A stretch of DNA of 64,000 nucleotides from Lachnospiraceae bacterium (GTDB lineage Bacteria; Bacillota; Clostridia; Lachnospirales; Lachnospiraceae): positions 62,001 to 126,000 of the forward strand of contig JABZIZ010000004.1 of assembly GCA_015258065.1 (NCBI GenBank). The letters run 5' to 3'. The notes beneath the pieces were generated by a model that made no database searches, was not told the DNA's origin, and saw only the letters and a program-made list of their open reading frames with translations. Below, piece after piece: positions 32,393-40,865 of the stretch (its first letter is position 1; each line of letters begins with the position of its first letter). A program made the position numbers and the translations under genes.

Positions 32393-35077
32393 ATGAAGAA
32401 TCGTAAGAATGGAACCGGAAAAGTCAATTTTGATGACTTCCTATTAGATGACAGCTTTGAGGATGTCGCTCGCGCAGCAAAGAAGAGAGCGGGAGCGGAT
32501 GTCCGAAGCAGACGGGCAGAAAGTCTGCGTATGGCGAACGAGGCTCGTACGAGGGCGGCGGGGTTACACGAGGCAAACGAAACCCGCACGAGGGAGGAAG
32601 GTCTGCGTGCGGCAAACGAAACCCGCACGAGGGCGGAAAGAGGAAGGACGAGAAGACGCACGGTCAGAAAAAGAGGCATGGGGGCGCTTGGCAAAATCAT
32701 CATCGCTACAGGCTTGGTGGTAGTGACAGCGGGGGCTTCCGTGTTTGCAGTTTATGCTTCTGCGAAGTCCAAAGAAAGGGCGGTTTCCGCTTTTTCCGGC
32801 ATCGGATCGCAGTTAGATGATGTGAGGGTAATCGGCGAGAGCGGCCTTGTGGCGATTGGAGACGCACAGACGGCGAAGCGTGCAGCGGCAGAAGAAGCGC
32901 AAAGGGCAAGCCAGGAGGCGTCTGCAGCGGCATCCGCTTCGGCAGCGGCATCTGCTTCGGCAGCAAACGCGGAGACGGCATCGGATGCTGCGTCTTCTGC
33001 TTCTTCGCAGGCAGACAACAAAAATAGAAGCATCAATATCACCTGTGTGGTGATGACGATCAAGTCGGATCTGAAGATCAAGTTTGTAAATGGAAGAAGG
33101 CTGGTAACGGGGATTCCACTCCGTGTCTCCGTGCTGGGACCGGATGGCAGCACCAAAGAGTATACAGACGACGATCAGGATGGCATTATCTACCTGGCCA
33201 AGGCACCTGCGGGATCTTATGTGGTAACACAGCTTCCGATTGAGGGAGACAAGTACGCGAATTATCACATTGATACGGTAGCCAGAAAAGTGACTGTATC
33301 GAATCAGATCGCTTACAAAGTCGTCGATGTCAGCGATGAAATCAAGAAGGAATCCCAGGTCAATGCAGCCAAGGAGGATACCCAGAAAAAGGATATCCCG
33401 GTGGAGTCCGTGCTGAAGGATACGGTGGAGTTTGTAGAGAGCAATCATCCGGGCGGAGACGGATCCGGGTTTCAGAAAATCGACAAGTCGCAGATCAAGG
33501 ATCCGATGAGCGCCCGTCTTGACATCGTTTCCGGGAAAGTTTATTATTTTTCCGGCAATGTGGGGGCGTCCGCTTCCTCTTCCGATACAGGGAGCGCGCA
33601 GCAGGGGACCAACGCAGGGGCTTCGAACAGCGCATCCACGGCGTCAAGCTCTGCTTCCGGAACGGGTACTTCTTCCGGCGGAACGTCGTCTTCGGCGGCA
33701 AGCAGTTCTTCCACGCAGCAGAAACTAAGCGAAACGAATAAGATCTCCATCGGAGCGTCCACTCTGTCTGTCGGGGTGTCCACCACGCTGTCCCCGCGAA
33801 CGGATCAAAACGGCAAGGAAGTGACTTGGAGCATTGATGCAGGAAAGCCCGATACGGGAGTGGTTTCCCTGTACGGAACCACGGTCACCGGTAAAAAGGC
33901 GGGAGAAGCAACCTTAAAGGCGACCTTTGCCGATGGCTCCACCAGTACCCTGCAGGTAAATGTGCAGGACGGAGAAAACGGTTCGATCACCCTGACTCCT
34001 TCTTCTCTTACGCTGTTAGTAGGTGGAAGCTCTCAAGTAAAAGCGCAGGTGAGCGGCCTTGGTTCTTCCGATGTCACCTGGACTTCTTCCGATTCCAGGG
34101 TCTGCACGGTGGATGCAAACGGGAATGTGAAGGGAGTTGGCGCAGGAAGTGCGAAGGTAACGGCAACCTCTAAGTTAAGGAGCGACAAGAACGCTTCTGT
34201 CTCCGTGACGGTGAAGAACGGCGGAGATGTGTTAAAGGATGTGAACGGGAACATCGTCTATGTCAAAGACGGTAACAATTTCAGAGAGGCGAAGGCGGAG
34301 GATTATTCCCGCTTTACGGAGTTTTATATTAAGAATGCAAACCCCACCTCTCAAATCTATACCGGCTGGCAGACATTGGATGGTAAGACGTACTATTTTG
34401 ACAAGAACGGAAACAAGGTGACCGGTTCCCAGGTGATTTTGGGTGTGAAGTATCAGTTCGGTGCCGATGGCGTGCTGCAGCTGTCTTCCGGAAGCATGGG
34501 GATTGATGTTTCTAAGTGGAACCGGAATATCGACTGGAATGCGGTCAAGAATTCCGGCGTCAATTTCGCCATCATCCGCTGCGGTTACCGCGGCTCTTCC
34601 ACCGGAGCGCTGATTGAGGATCCTTATTTCAGGAGGAACATTCAAGGGGCGCAAAATGCGGGCATCAAGGTGGGCGTTTATTTCTTTACACAGGCGGTCA
34701 ATGATGTGGAGGCGGTCGAAGAGGCTTCCTTCGTATACAGTCTGATTCAGGGATACAACCTTTCCTTCCCGGCCTATCTGGACGTGGAAGCCAGTGGCGG
34801 GAGAGCGGACGGCATTGATGTAGACACCAGGACGACCGTCTGCCGCACCTTCTGCCAGACGCTGGCCAGTAGGGGAGTGCGTGCCGGTATTTATGCCAAT
34901 AAGACCTGGCTCACGAGCCGGATCAATACCCCGACTCTTACGGCACACAGCATCTGGCTGGCGCAATATGCGGCAGCGCCCACCTATACAAGAACCAGAC
35001 ATAATATGTGGCAGTATACTTCCAAGGGCAGAATCCCCGGTATCAGCACCAGGGTAGACATGAACATTCTTCGCTAG
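32393..35077 (+). CDS. Membrane-anchored GH25 muramidase with Ig-like and wall-binding domains
   Basis: This 894-residue protein has an unusual N-terminus: an Arg-rich cytoplasmic segment with three 39-bp repeats (ANEARTRAAGLHE and relatives), then a membrane helix (IIIATGLVVVTAGASVFAVY). Outside follow an Ala/Ser/Glu-rich stalk (QRASQEASAAASASAAASAS), a prealbumin-like domain (about 220-310), a Ser/Thr-rich linker, two bacterial Ig-like (BIG2) modules (about 460-620), a choline-binding-type repeat (GWQTLDGKTYYFDKNGNK) and a C-terminal GH25 lysozyme domain. In the last domain GIDVSKWNRNIDW and YLDVEASGG carry the catalytic Asp/Glu. It should cleave the glycan strands of peptidoglycan. Start 32393 is chosen over 32372 because AGGGGG lies ten bases upstream. 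Confidence 0.92.
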   Translation: MKNRKNGTGKVNFDDFLLDDSFEDVARAAKKRAGADVRSRRAESLRMANEARTRAAGLHEANETRTREEGLRAANETRTRAERGRTRRRTVRKRGMGALGKIIIATGLVVVTAGASVFAVYASAKSKERAVSAFSGIGSQLDDVRVIGESGLVAIGDAQTAKRAAAEEAQRASQEASAAASASAAASASAANAETASDAASSASSQADNKNRSINITCVVMTIKSDLKIKFVNGRRLVTGIPLRVSVLGPDGSTKEYTDDDQDGIIYLAKAPAGSYVVTQLPIEGDKYANYHIDTVARKVTVSNQIAYKVVDVSDEIKKESQVNAAKEDTQKKDIPVESVLKDTVEFVESNHPGGDGSGFQKIDKSQIKDPMSARLDIVSGKVYYFSGNVGASASSSDTGSAQQGTNAGASNSASTASSSASGTGTSSGGTSSSAASSSSTQQKLSETNKISIGASTLSVGVSTTLSPRTDQNGKEVTWSIDAGKPDTGVVSLYGTTVTGKKAGEATLKATFADGSTSTLQVNVQDGENGSITLTPSSLTLLVGGSSQVKAQVSGLGSSDVTWTSSDSRVCTVDANGNVKGVGAGSAKVTATSKLRSDKNASVSVTVKNGGDVLKDVNGNIVYVKDGNNFREAKAEDYSRFTEFYIKNANPTSQIYTGWQTLDGKTYYFDKNGNKVTGSQVILGVKYQFGADGVLQLSSGSMGIDVSKWNRNIDWNAVKNSGVNFAIIRCGYRGSSTGALIEDPYFRRNIQGAQNAGIKVGVYFFTQAVNDVEAVEEASFVYSLIQGYNLSFPAYLDVEASGGRADGIDVDTRTTVCRTFCQTLASRGVRAGIYANKTWLTSRINTPTLTAHSIWLAQYAAAPTYTRTRHNMWQYTSKGRIPGISTRVDMNILR
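32534..32646 (+). repeat. 39-bp repeats in muramidase N-terminus
   Basis: Three copies begin near 32534, 32573 and 32612 and encode 13-residue units of the form ANE(A/T)RTR. They keep the frame. Confidence 0.7.
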
Positions 35078-35112
35078 ACGGTTGCAGAGGAAGATTTTAA
35101 GAGGGAAAATTT

Positions 35113-36192
35113 ATGAGAACTTATCTGGTTACCGGTGGCGCCGGATTTATCGGCTCCAACTACATCCTCTATATGTTTCGCAAATACGGGAAGGAGATCC
35201 GCATCATTAACGTGGATGCCCTGACCTATGCGGGGAATCCGGAAAACCTGCGGGAGGTGGAGAAGCAGGACAATTATACCTTTATCAAGGCGAATGTCTG
35301 TGACAGAGAGGCCATCGAGAAGATTTTTGCAGAGAACGAGATTGACCGTGTCGTGCATTTTGCGGCGGAATCTCATGTGGATCGGAGTATTCTCCACCCG
35401 GAGGTGTTTGTCGAAACCAATGTGCTCGGAACGGCGACCATGCTGAATGCGGCAAAGAAGGCATGGGAGAGGGAAGACGGCAGCTTTCAGGAAGATAAGA
35501 AGTTTCTCCATGTGTCCACGGACGAGGTCTACGGTTCCCTTCCGGAGGACGGCGGTTATTTTTATGAAACGACGCCCTATGCACCGCACAGTCCCTACAG
35601 TGCCTCCAAGGCGGGGAGCGATCTGCTCGTAAAGGCCTATATGGATACCTATCATTTCCCAGCCAATATCACGAACTGTTCGAATAACTACGGACCTTAT
35701 CAGTTTCCTGAAAAGCTGATTCCGCTGATGATCCACAATGCGCTGGAAGGAAAAAAGCTTCCGGTGTACGGAGACGGCAAAAATGTAAGAGACTGGCTCT
35801 ACGTGGAAGACCATGCGAAGGCCATCGACATGGTGCAGGAGAAGGGAAGGCTCTTCGAGACCTATAACATCGGCGGGCATAATGAGAAGCAAAATATCGA
35901 GATTGTGAAGACCATCATCGAGCAGTTAAAAGAGGTTCTGCCGGGGGACGATCCCCGCAGGAATCATTTAAACGAAGACCTGATCACTTATGTGGAGGAC
36001 AGAAAGGGGCATGATCGTCGGTATGCCATCGCACCGGATAAGATCAAGGCGGAGATCGGCTGGGAGCCGGATACCATGTTCGCCGACGGGATCAGGAAGA
36101 CGATTCGTTGGTATTTTGCCCACCCGGAGTGGATGGAGCATGTGACAAGCGGCGCCTATCAGAGCTATTATGACAGCATGTACCATCTGTAA
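35113..36192 (+). CDS. rfbB: dTDP-glucose 4,6-dehydratase
   Basis: RfbB converts dTDP-glucose to dTDP-4-keto-6-deoxyglucose, the second step of dTDP-L-rhamnose synthesis. The 359-residue protein has the NAD-binding TGGAGFIGSNYILYM, the VDALTYAGNPENL stretch typical of the family, the HFAAESHVDRSI segment, and the catalytic STDEVYG with YSASKAGSD. The length is normal. It is the first of rfbB-rfbA-rfbC, interrupted only by a small surface protein, and starts 35 bases after the muramidase gene. Confidence 0.96.
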   Translation: MRTYLVTGGAGFIGSNYILYMFRKYGKEIRIINVDALTYAGNPENLREVEKQDNYTFIKANVCDREAIEKIFAENEIDRVVHFAAESHVDRSILHPEVFVETNVLGTATMLNAAKKAWEREDGSFQEDKKFLHVSTDEVYGSLPEDGGYFYETTPYAPHSPYSASKAGSDLLVKAYMDTYHFPANITNCSNNYGPYQFPEKLIPLMIHNALEGKKLPVYGDGKNVRDWLYVEDHAKAIDMVQEKGRLFETYNIGGHNEKQNIEIVKTIIEQLKEVLPGDDPRRNHLNEDLITYVEDRKGHDRRYAIAPDKIKAEIGWEPDTMFADGIRKTIRWYFAHPEWMEHVTSGAYQSYYDSMYHL

Positions 36193-36278
36193 CCGTTAGG
36201 ATCGTATGTACCACCTATCATCATCAGGAACGGTGCAGTTCCATGGAATCAGTTCCATCGAAACGAAGGGGAAAGCGC

Positions 36279-37148
36279 ATGAAAGGAATTATTCTTGCCG
36301 GAGGTTCCGGTACGAGACTTTATCCGTTAACCAGAGCGGTGTCTAAACAGATCATGCCGGTTTACGACAAACCGATGATCTATTATCCGCTCTCCACCTT
36401 GATGCTTGCAGGCATTCGGGAAATCCTGATCATCTCAACCCCCAGAGATTTACCGGTGTTTCGCGAGCTGTTCGGAGATGGAAGCCAGCTGGGACTTTCT
36501 TTTTCCTATGCGGTACAGGAAGAGCCGAGAGGTCTTGCAGACGCTTTTCTGATTGGAGAAGATTTTATCGGACAGGACCATGTGGCTCTGGTTCTGGGCG
36601 ATAATATTTTTTACGGACAAAGCTTCTCCCGTGTGCTGGAACAGGTAGCGCAAAGAGAAGAGGGAGCGACGGTCTTCGGTTATTACGTCAGAGATCCGCG
36701 CGCTTACGGAGTGGTGGAGTTCGGAGAGGACGGGATTGCACTTTCCATCGAGGAAAAGCCGCAGAACCCGAAGAGCAATTATGCGGTACCGGGTCTTTAC
36801 TTCTATGACAACCAGGTCGTGGAAATTGCAAAGCAGGTCAAACCTTCCGCAAGGGGAGAAATCGAAATTACCGCCGTCAACAATGCCTATCTGGCGGAGG
36901 GGAAACTCCGGGTAGAGAGGCTGGGAAGAGGCTTTGCCTGGCTGGATACCGGCACGCATGACGATCTTCTGGATGCAGCCGACTTCGTTGCCGCTTTTCA
37001 AAAGAGGCAGGGGCTTTACATTTCCTGTATTGAAGAGATCGCCTTTAAAAAGGGCTTTATTGATCAGAAGCAGCTGTTGAAACTGGCAGAACCTCTGATG
37101 AAGACCGAGTACGGGAAATATCTGCGTGAGGTTGCAGACGGGCTCTGA
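36279..37148 (+). CDS. rfbA: Glucose-1-phosphate thymidylyltransferase
   Basis: RfbA makes dTDP-glucose from dTTP and glucose 1-phosphate, the first step of the rhamnose pathway. The 289-residue protein starts MKGIILAGGSGTRLYPLT, has SKQIMPVYDKPMIYYPL, the GDNIFYG metal site and WLDTGTHDDLLDA, all characteristic. Start ATG 36279 has AAGGGG about eight bases upstream; an in-frame start 36 bases earlier is less likely. It lies between rfbB and a membrane protein of unknown role. Confidence 0.96.
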   Translation: MKGIILAGGSGTRLYPLTRAVSKQIMPVYDKPMIYYPLSTLMLAGIREILIISTPRDLPVFRELFGDGSQLGLSFSYAVQEEPRGLADAFLIGEDFIGQDHVALVLGDNIFYGQSFSRVLEQVAQREEGATVFGYYVRDPRAYGVVEFGEDGIALSIEEKPQNPKSNYAVPGLYFYDNQVVEIAKQVKPSARGEIEITAVNNAYLAEGKLRVERLGRGFAWLDTGTHDDLLDAADFVAAFQKRQGLYISCIEEIAFKKGFIDQKQLLKLAEPLMKTEYGKYLREVADGL

Positions 37149-37241
37149 TTGGGGATCCTTGTAGTGGTATGTAAACGGAAGATTCCCGTACCCCTGAACA
37201 TGCATGGAGGTACGGGAATCCTGGAATGGACGAGGTGACAG

Positions 37242-37907
37242 GTGGATGCTCATTTGATTCGAAAGGGAATCTTTGCCGCTCTTGTGTCGGTGGCGCTCGT
37301 GTTTTTCATCGTTTTCGCTTCCAATACGGACTTTTTACGCAGGGCAAATGCGCAGGTGAAGTCAAAGGAAATTCCGGAGGCGAAGGGAGAAGTCATTGGG
37401 CAAAAAACGCCTTATGGAGAGCAGATCGGAAATGATTTGAGAGGATTTGTCTCTGACGAATCCTTTTTTGACGAACCGGAGACGGAAGAAGAGACGGAGA
37501 CAGAGGGGGACGGGAAGTCCGTGACCATGGATGCCACGGTGAACGGACACCAGATTACGGTTCGTGTTGTGGACAACGATCATGTGTTGTTAAAGGGAAC
37601 GGCTTTCTCGGTCTATTCCACCAGACTTCTGGCCCGTAAGGCGGATATGAGGGCAGAGGAACATACGGATTCGGATAAGGACGGCATCATCACTTTCACC
37701 CTTCCGGATGACGGAACCTATTTTCTGTCTCTGAAAGAAATGAAAGGCTTCCACATGCCTGCCGATGTCTGGAAGGCGGAAATCGGGGATCCGAATGCCG
37801 GGCAGGAAGAACCGGAAGAGGAAACGGAAGAACAGGCTTCTTCGGAGAATCCTTCCGGAACAGGAGAAGGCACCGGCAGCATTGTGGCGGAAGGAGACGG
37901 GCACTAG
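37242..37907 (+). CDS. Surface protein with prealbumin-like (SpaA-like) domain
   Basis: A 221-residue protein starting at GTG, with GAGG eight bases before it. An N-terminal membrane anchor (KGIFAALVSVALVFFIVFAS) is followed by an acidic linker (ETEEETETEGDG) and one SpaA/prealbumin-like module (TVNGHQITVRVVDNDHVLLKG, SDKDGIITFTLPDDGTYFLS). The tail is rich in Glu, Gly and Ser. The module resembles the one in the muramidase encoded just before rfbB. It could be an accessory factor of wall-polysaccharide attachment; the role is unknown. Confidence 0.7.
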   Translation: MDAHLIRKGIFAALVSVALVFFIVFASNTDFLRRANAQVKSKEIPEAKGEVIGQKTPYGEQIGNDLRGFVSDESFFDEPETEEETETEGDGKSVTMDATVNGHQITVRVVDNDHVLLKGTAFSVYSTRLLARKADMRAEEHTDSDKDGIITFTLPDDGTYFLSLKEMKGFHMPADVWKAEIGDPNAGQEEPEEETEEQASSENPSGTGEGTGSIVAEGDGH

Positions 37908-37924
37908 GACAGAAAGGAAGCGTT

Positions 37925-38485
37925 ATGGGACAGATTCAGATCGAAACGTGTGAAATTGAAGGACTTCGCGTTATCACACCGCAGGTGTTCGGAGATGCAA
38001 GAGGCTATTTTATGGAAACCTATCAGAAGGAACAGTTTGTCGCTGCCGGCATCGACATGGAATTCGTGCAGGACAACCAATCCTCATCCACAAGGGGCGT
38101 GCTGCGCGGCCTGCATTTTCAAAAACATCATCCGCAGGACAAGATCGTGCGTGTGGTGAGCGGAAAAGTCTTTGATGTGGCGGTGGACCTGCGAAAAGAC
38201 TCGGCGACCTTCGGCAAATGGTTCGGCGTTCTGTTGACGGCGGAAAATAAGAAGCAGTTCTACATTCCGAAGAATTTCGCACATGGTTTTCTGGTGCTGT
38301 CGGATACGGCGGAATTTGCCTATAAGTGTTCCGACTTTTATCATCCGGATGACGAGGGAGGACTGGCGTACAACGATCCGGAGATCGGGATTGACTGGCC
38401 TCTGGAAGAGGGGGTGGCGTTAAACCTGTCGGAAAAAGATACCAGGTGGGGGAGTTTTGCAGAGTACAGGAGGATGAATGCTTGA
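37925..38485 (+). CDS. rfbC: dTDP-4-dehydrorhamnose 3,5-epimerase
   Basis: RfbC epimerises dTDP-4-keto-6-deoxyglucose at C3 and C5 in the rhamnose pathway. The 186-residue protein has the FGDARGYFMETY opening, VQDNQSSSTRGVLRGLHFQ with the catalytic His in GLHFQ, GKVFDVAVDLRKDS and PKNFAHGFLVLSD, as expected. The stop codon overlaps the TTG start of the ABC transporter permease. The reductase RfbD, needed to finish dTDP-L-rhamnose, is not found in this window. Confidence 0.96.
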   Translation: MGQIQIETCEIEGLRVITPQVFGDARGYFMETYQKEQFVAAGIDMEFVQDNQSSSTRGVLRGLHFQKHHPQDKIVRVVSGKVFDVAVDLRKDSATFGKWFGVLLTAENKKQFYIPKNFAHGFLVLSDTAEFAYKCSDFYHPDDEGGLAYNDPEIGIDWPLEEGVALNLSEKDTRWGSFAEYRRMNA

Positions 38486-39498
38486 GTGCAAATACAGCAG
38501 ACAAGAGGCAGTGGCGCAGGAAAAAGAAAGTCAATATCTTTCTCTTTACGCTTGTCTGCGCAGTCTTTGCTCTTTTCATTGTTCTTCATCATAATGCACT
38601 TGCCGATCCGCAGACCGAGCGCCTCAAGAAGGCCTGTGCCTGTGCTCTCCTGACACTGGGGGCGGTGAGCTTTGCGCTTTCTTATGACAAGCTGATGGTG
38701 CTGCCGATCGAGTTATTCCATTCGAGGAAACTCATCTGGCGTCTGGCGGTCAATGATTTTAAAAAGAGATATGCGGGATCTTACATGGGAGTCGTGTGGG
38801 CACTGGTTCAGCCGGTGGTCACTGTTTTCATGTATTGGATGGTCTTTGATGTCATCTTCAATACAAGGGCACAGATGGTGGCGCAGGGACTGGACGTGCC
38901 TTATGTGCTCTTTCTGACCGCGGGACTAGTGCCCTGGTTTTTCTTTTCGGAAGCGCTTTCCTCGGGGACCGGGTCTTTACTGGAATACAATTATCTGGTA
39001 AAAAAAGTGGTATTTAAGATCAGCATTCTGCCTTTAATCAAGGTGATTGCCGCCCTCTTCATCCATCTGTTTTTCACCGCGATTCTATTTGGCGTTGCCA
39101 TTGCCTACGGTTTTTCTCCCACTCTTTACAGTTTGCAGATTTTTTATTATATGCTCTGTGAATTCATCCTTGTTCTGGGCATTTGTTACACGACCTGTGC
39201 GGTGCAGGTATTTTTCAGAGACCTGTCTCAGATCATTTCGATTGCCCTCCAGCTTGGGCAGTGGGCGACCCCGATCCTCTGGGATATCAACCGCGTTCCG
39301 GACCGCTATAAATGGCTGATCAAACTGAATCCCATGGTCTATATCGTGAACGGCTTCCGCAGCAGCGTGTACGACAAAGAACTTTTCTTTTCCCACTTCT
39401 ACTCGTCCACCTACTTTTGGATCTTTACCGTCGCTTTGTTCGGCATCGGCTCACTCATCTTTAAACGCAGCAAGGTCCACTTTGCAGACGTGCTTTAA
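38482..39498 (+). CDS. ABC-2 type polysaccharide export permease (Wzm-like)
   Basis: A 338-residue permease of the ABC-2 family. It starts at TTG 38482, overlapping the rfbC stop, with AGGAGG about nine bases upstream. Two N-terminal helices (VNIFLFTLVCAVFALFIVL; CACALLTLGAVSFALSY) precede the conserved permease core: NDFKKRYAGSYMGVVWALVQ, LTAGLVPWFFFSEAL and WATPILWDINRVP. The core has about six helices. With the ATPase gene that follows, it exports a complete lipid-linked polysaccharide across the membrane. The additional N-terminal pair of helices is unusual compared with standard Wzm (about 260 residues). Confidence 0.9.
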   Translation: MSANTADKRQWRRKKKVNIFLFTLVCAVFALFIVLHHNALADPQTERLKKACACALLTLGAVSFALSYDKLMVLPIELFHSRKLIWRLAVNDFKKRYAGSYMGVVWALVQPVVTVFMYWMVFDVIFNTRAQMVAQGLDVPYVLFLTAGLVPWFFFSEALSSGTGSLLEYNYLVKKVVFKISILPLIKVIAALFIHLFFTAILFGVAIAYGFSPTLYSLQIFYYMLCEFILVLGICYTTCAVQVFFRDLSQIISIALQLGQWATPILWDINRVPDRYKWLIKLNPMVYIVNGFRSSVYDKELFFSHFYSSTYFWIFTVALFGIGSLIFKRSKVHFADVL

Positions 39499-39517
39499 CG
39501 GGAAGGATCGATTACTT

Positions 39518-40843
39518 ATGGAAAAAGAAATTGCAATTCGCGTCAGGAATCTTTCCAAGATGTACAAGTTGTACAGGAAGCAGTCGGACCGGTTGAAGGA
39601 TGCCCTGGGGCTTTTAAAAAAAGATCGTTATACGGAAAGTATGGCGCTTTCTCATGTGGATTTGGAGATTCGGAGAGGGGAAACAGTCGGGATTATCGGC
39701 ACGAACGGCAGCGGAAAATCGACCATTTTGAAGATCATCACAGGCGTCCTGACGCCCAGCGAAGGAGAAGTGGAGGTGGACGGACACATTTCCGCCCTTC
39801 TGGAGCTGGGGGCGGGCTTCAACATGGAATATAACGGGATTGACAATATTTATTTAAACGGCATGATGATCGGCTTCTCCGAGGAGGAGATCAAGGCCAG
39901 AATGGATGATATCCTCGCTTTTGCCGATATCGGCGATTATGTGTATCAGCCGGTCAAAACCTATTCCAGCGGGATGTTCGTCCGGCTGGCGTTTGCGGTG
40001 GCGATCAGCATCGATCCGGAAATTCTGATTGTGGACGAGGCACTTTCCGTCGGAGACGTTTTTTTCCAAGCCAAATGCTATCACAAATTCGAAGAATTTA
40101 AGAACGCGGGAAAGACCATTCTCTTTGTGTCCCACGATCTCTCCAGTATCAGCAAATACTGTGACCGGGCCGTCCTTCTGAACAAGGGGGTGAAGCTGGG
40201 AGAGGGGGCTCCCAAGGAAATGATCGACATCTACAAACAGGTGCTGGTCGGTCTCTACCCTATCCCGGAGATGGTGAAGGAAGCGGGAAAAACAAAAACG
40301 CTTCTGGACGATGAGGAACTGAAGGAGGCGGCGAAGAAGGCGGCGGATCGGTCGCCGGAGACAGAAACGAAGGACGAGAACGTACGGAATCCCGCCATGT
40401 TGACATACGGGGATAGCAATGCACAGATCGTTGACTATTATGTCATGGATGCTTACCACAGGCGGGTGGCTTCCGTTACCAAGGGGCAACCGTTCCGGAT
40501 CGGCATGAAGGTGGAATTCAAGAAGAATCTGCCGGCTCCCATTTTTGCTTTTACCATCAAAAACGTGATGGGAATCGAAATCACGGGAACCAATACCATG
40601 CTGGAAAAATCCTTTACCGAGCCGGTCAAAAAAGGAGACAAAATCGAGGTTACTTTTGACCAGGAGATGACATTGCAGGGAGGGGAATATCTGATCTCCT
40701 TCGGGGTAACCGGATTTGAACAAAATGATTTTGCAGTTTATCATAGACTATATGACGCATTGAATTTGAGTGTGGTTTCCGACAAGAATACGGTCGGTTA
40801 CTATGATATGGAATCGAAGGTGGCTGTGAAGAGCCTTGGATGA
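39518..40843 (+). CDS. Polysaccharide ABC transporter ATPase with C-terminal sugar-binding domain (Wzt-like)
   Basis: A 441-residue ATPase. Walker A is GTNGSGKST (about residues 60-68), the signature is YSSGMFVRLA (about 150), and Walker B is ILIVDEALSVGD (about 170). The last 140 residues form a Wzt-C-type beta-sandwich (GDSNAQIVDYYVMDA, GTNTMLEKSF, LISFGVTGF), which in O9a-type systems recognises the capped end of the polysaccharide before export. It is preceded by the permease and followed directly by a WbdD-like gene, which fits this mechanism. Start ATG 39518 is chosen over the upstream in-frame ATG 39482 because GGAAGG lies about 11 bases before it. Confidence 0.92.
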   Translation: MEKEIAIRVRNLSKMYKLYRKQSDRLKDALGLLKKDRYTESMALSHVDLEIRRGETVGIIGTNGSGKSTILKIITGVLTPSEGEVEVDGHISALLELGAGFNMEYNGIDNIYLNGMMIGFSEEEIKARMDDILAFADIGDYVYQPVKTYSSGMFVRLAFAVAISIDPEILIVDEALSVGDVFFQAKCYHKFEEFKNAGKTILFVSHDLSSISKYCDRAVLLNKGVKLGEGAPKEMIDIYKQVLVGLYPIPEMVKEAGKTKTLLDDEELKEAAKKAADRSPETETKDENVRNPAMLTYGDSNAQIVDYYVMDAYHRRVASVTKGQPFRIGMKVEFKKNLPAPIFAFTIKNVMGIEITGTNTMLEKSFTEPVKKGDKIEVTFDQEMTLQGGEYLISFGVTGFEQNDFAVYHRLYDALNLSVVSDKNTVGYYDMESKVAVKSLG

Positions 40844-40865
40844 TTTCGGGAGAATGGGGAGTCTC

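Noticed and set aside
39854..40744. Minus-strand open frame of about 296 codons
   Set aside because: It is antisense to the Wzt-like ATPase, whose motifs are clear.
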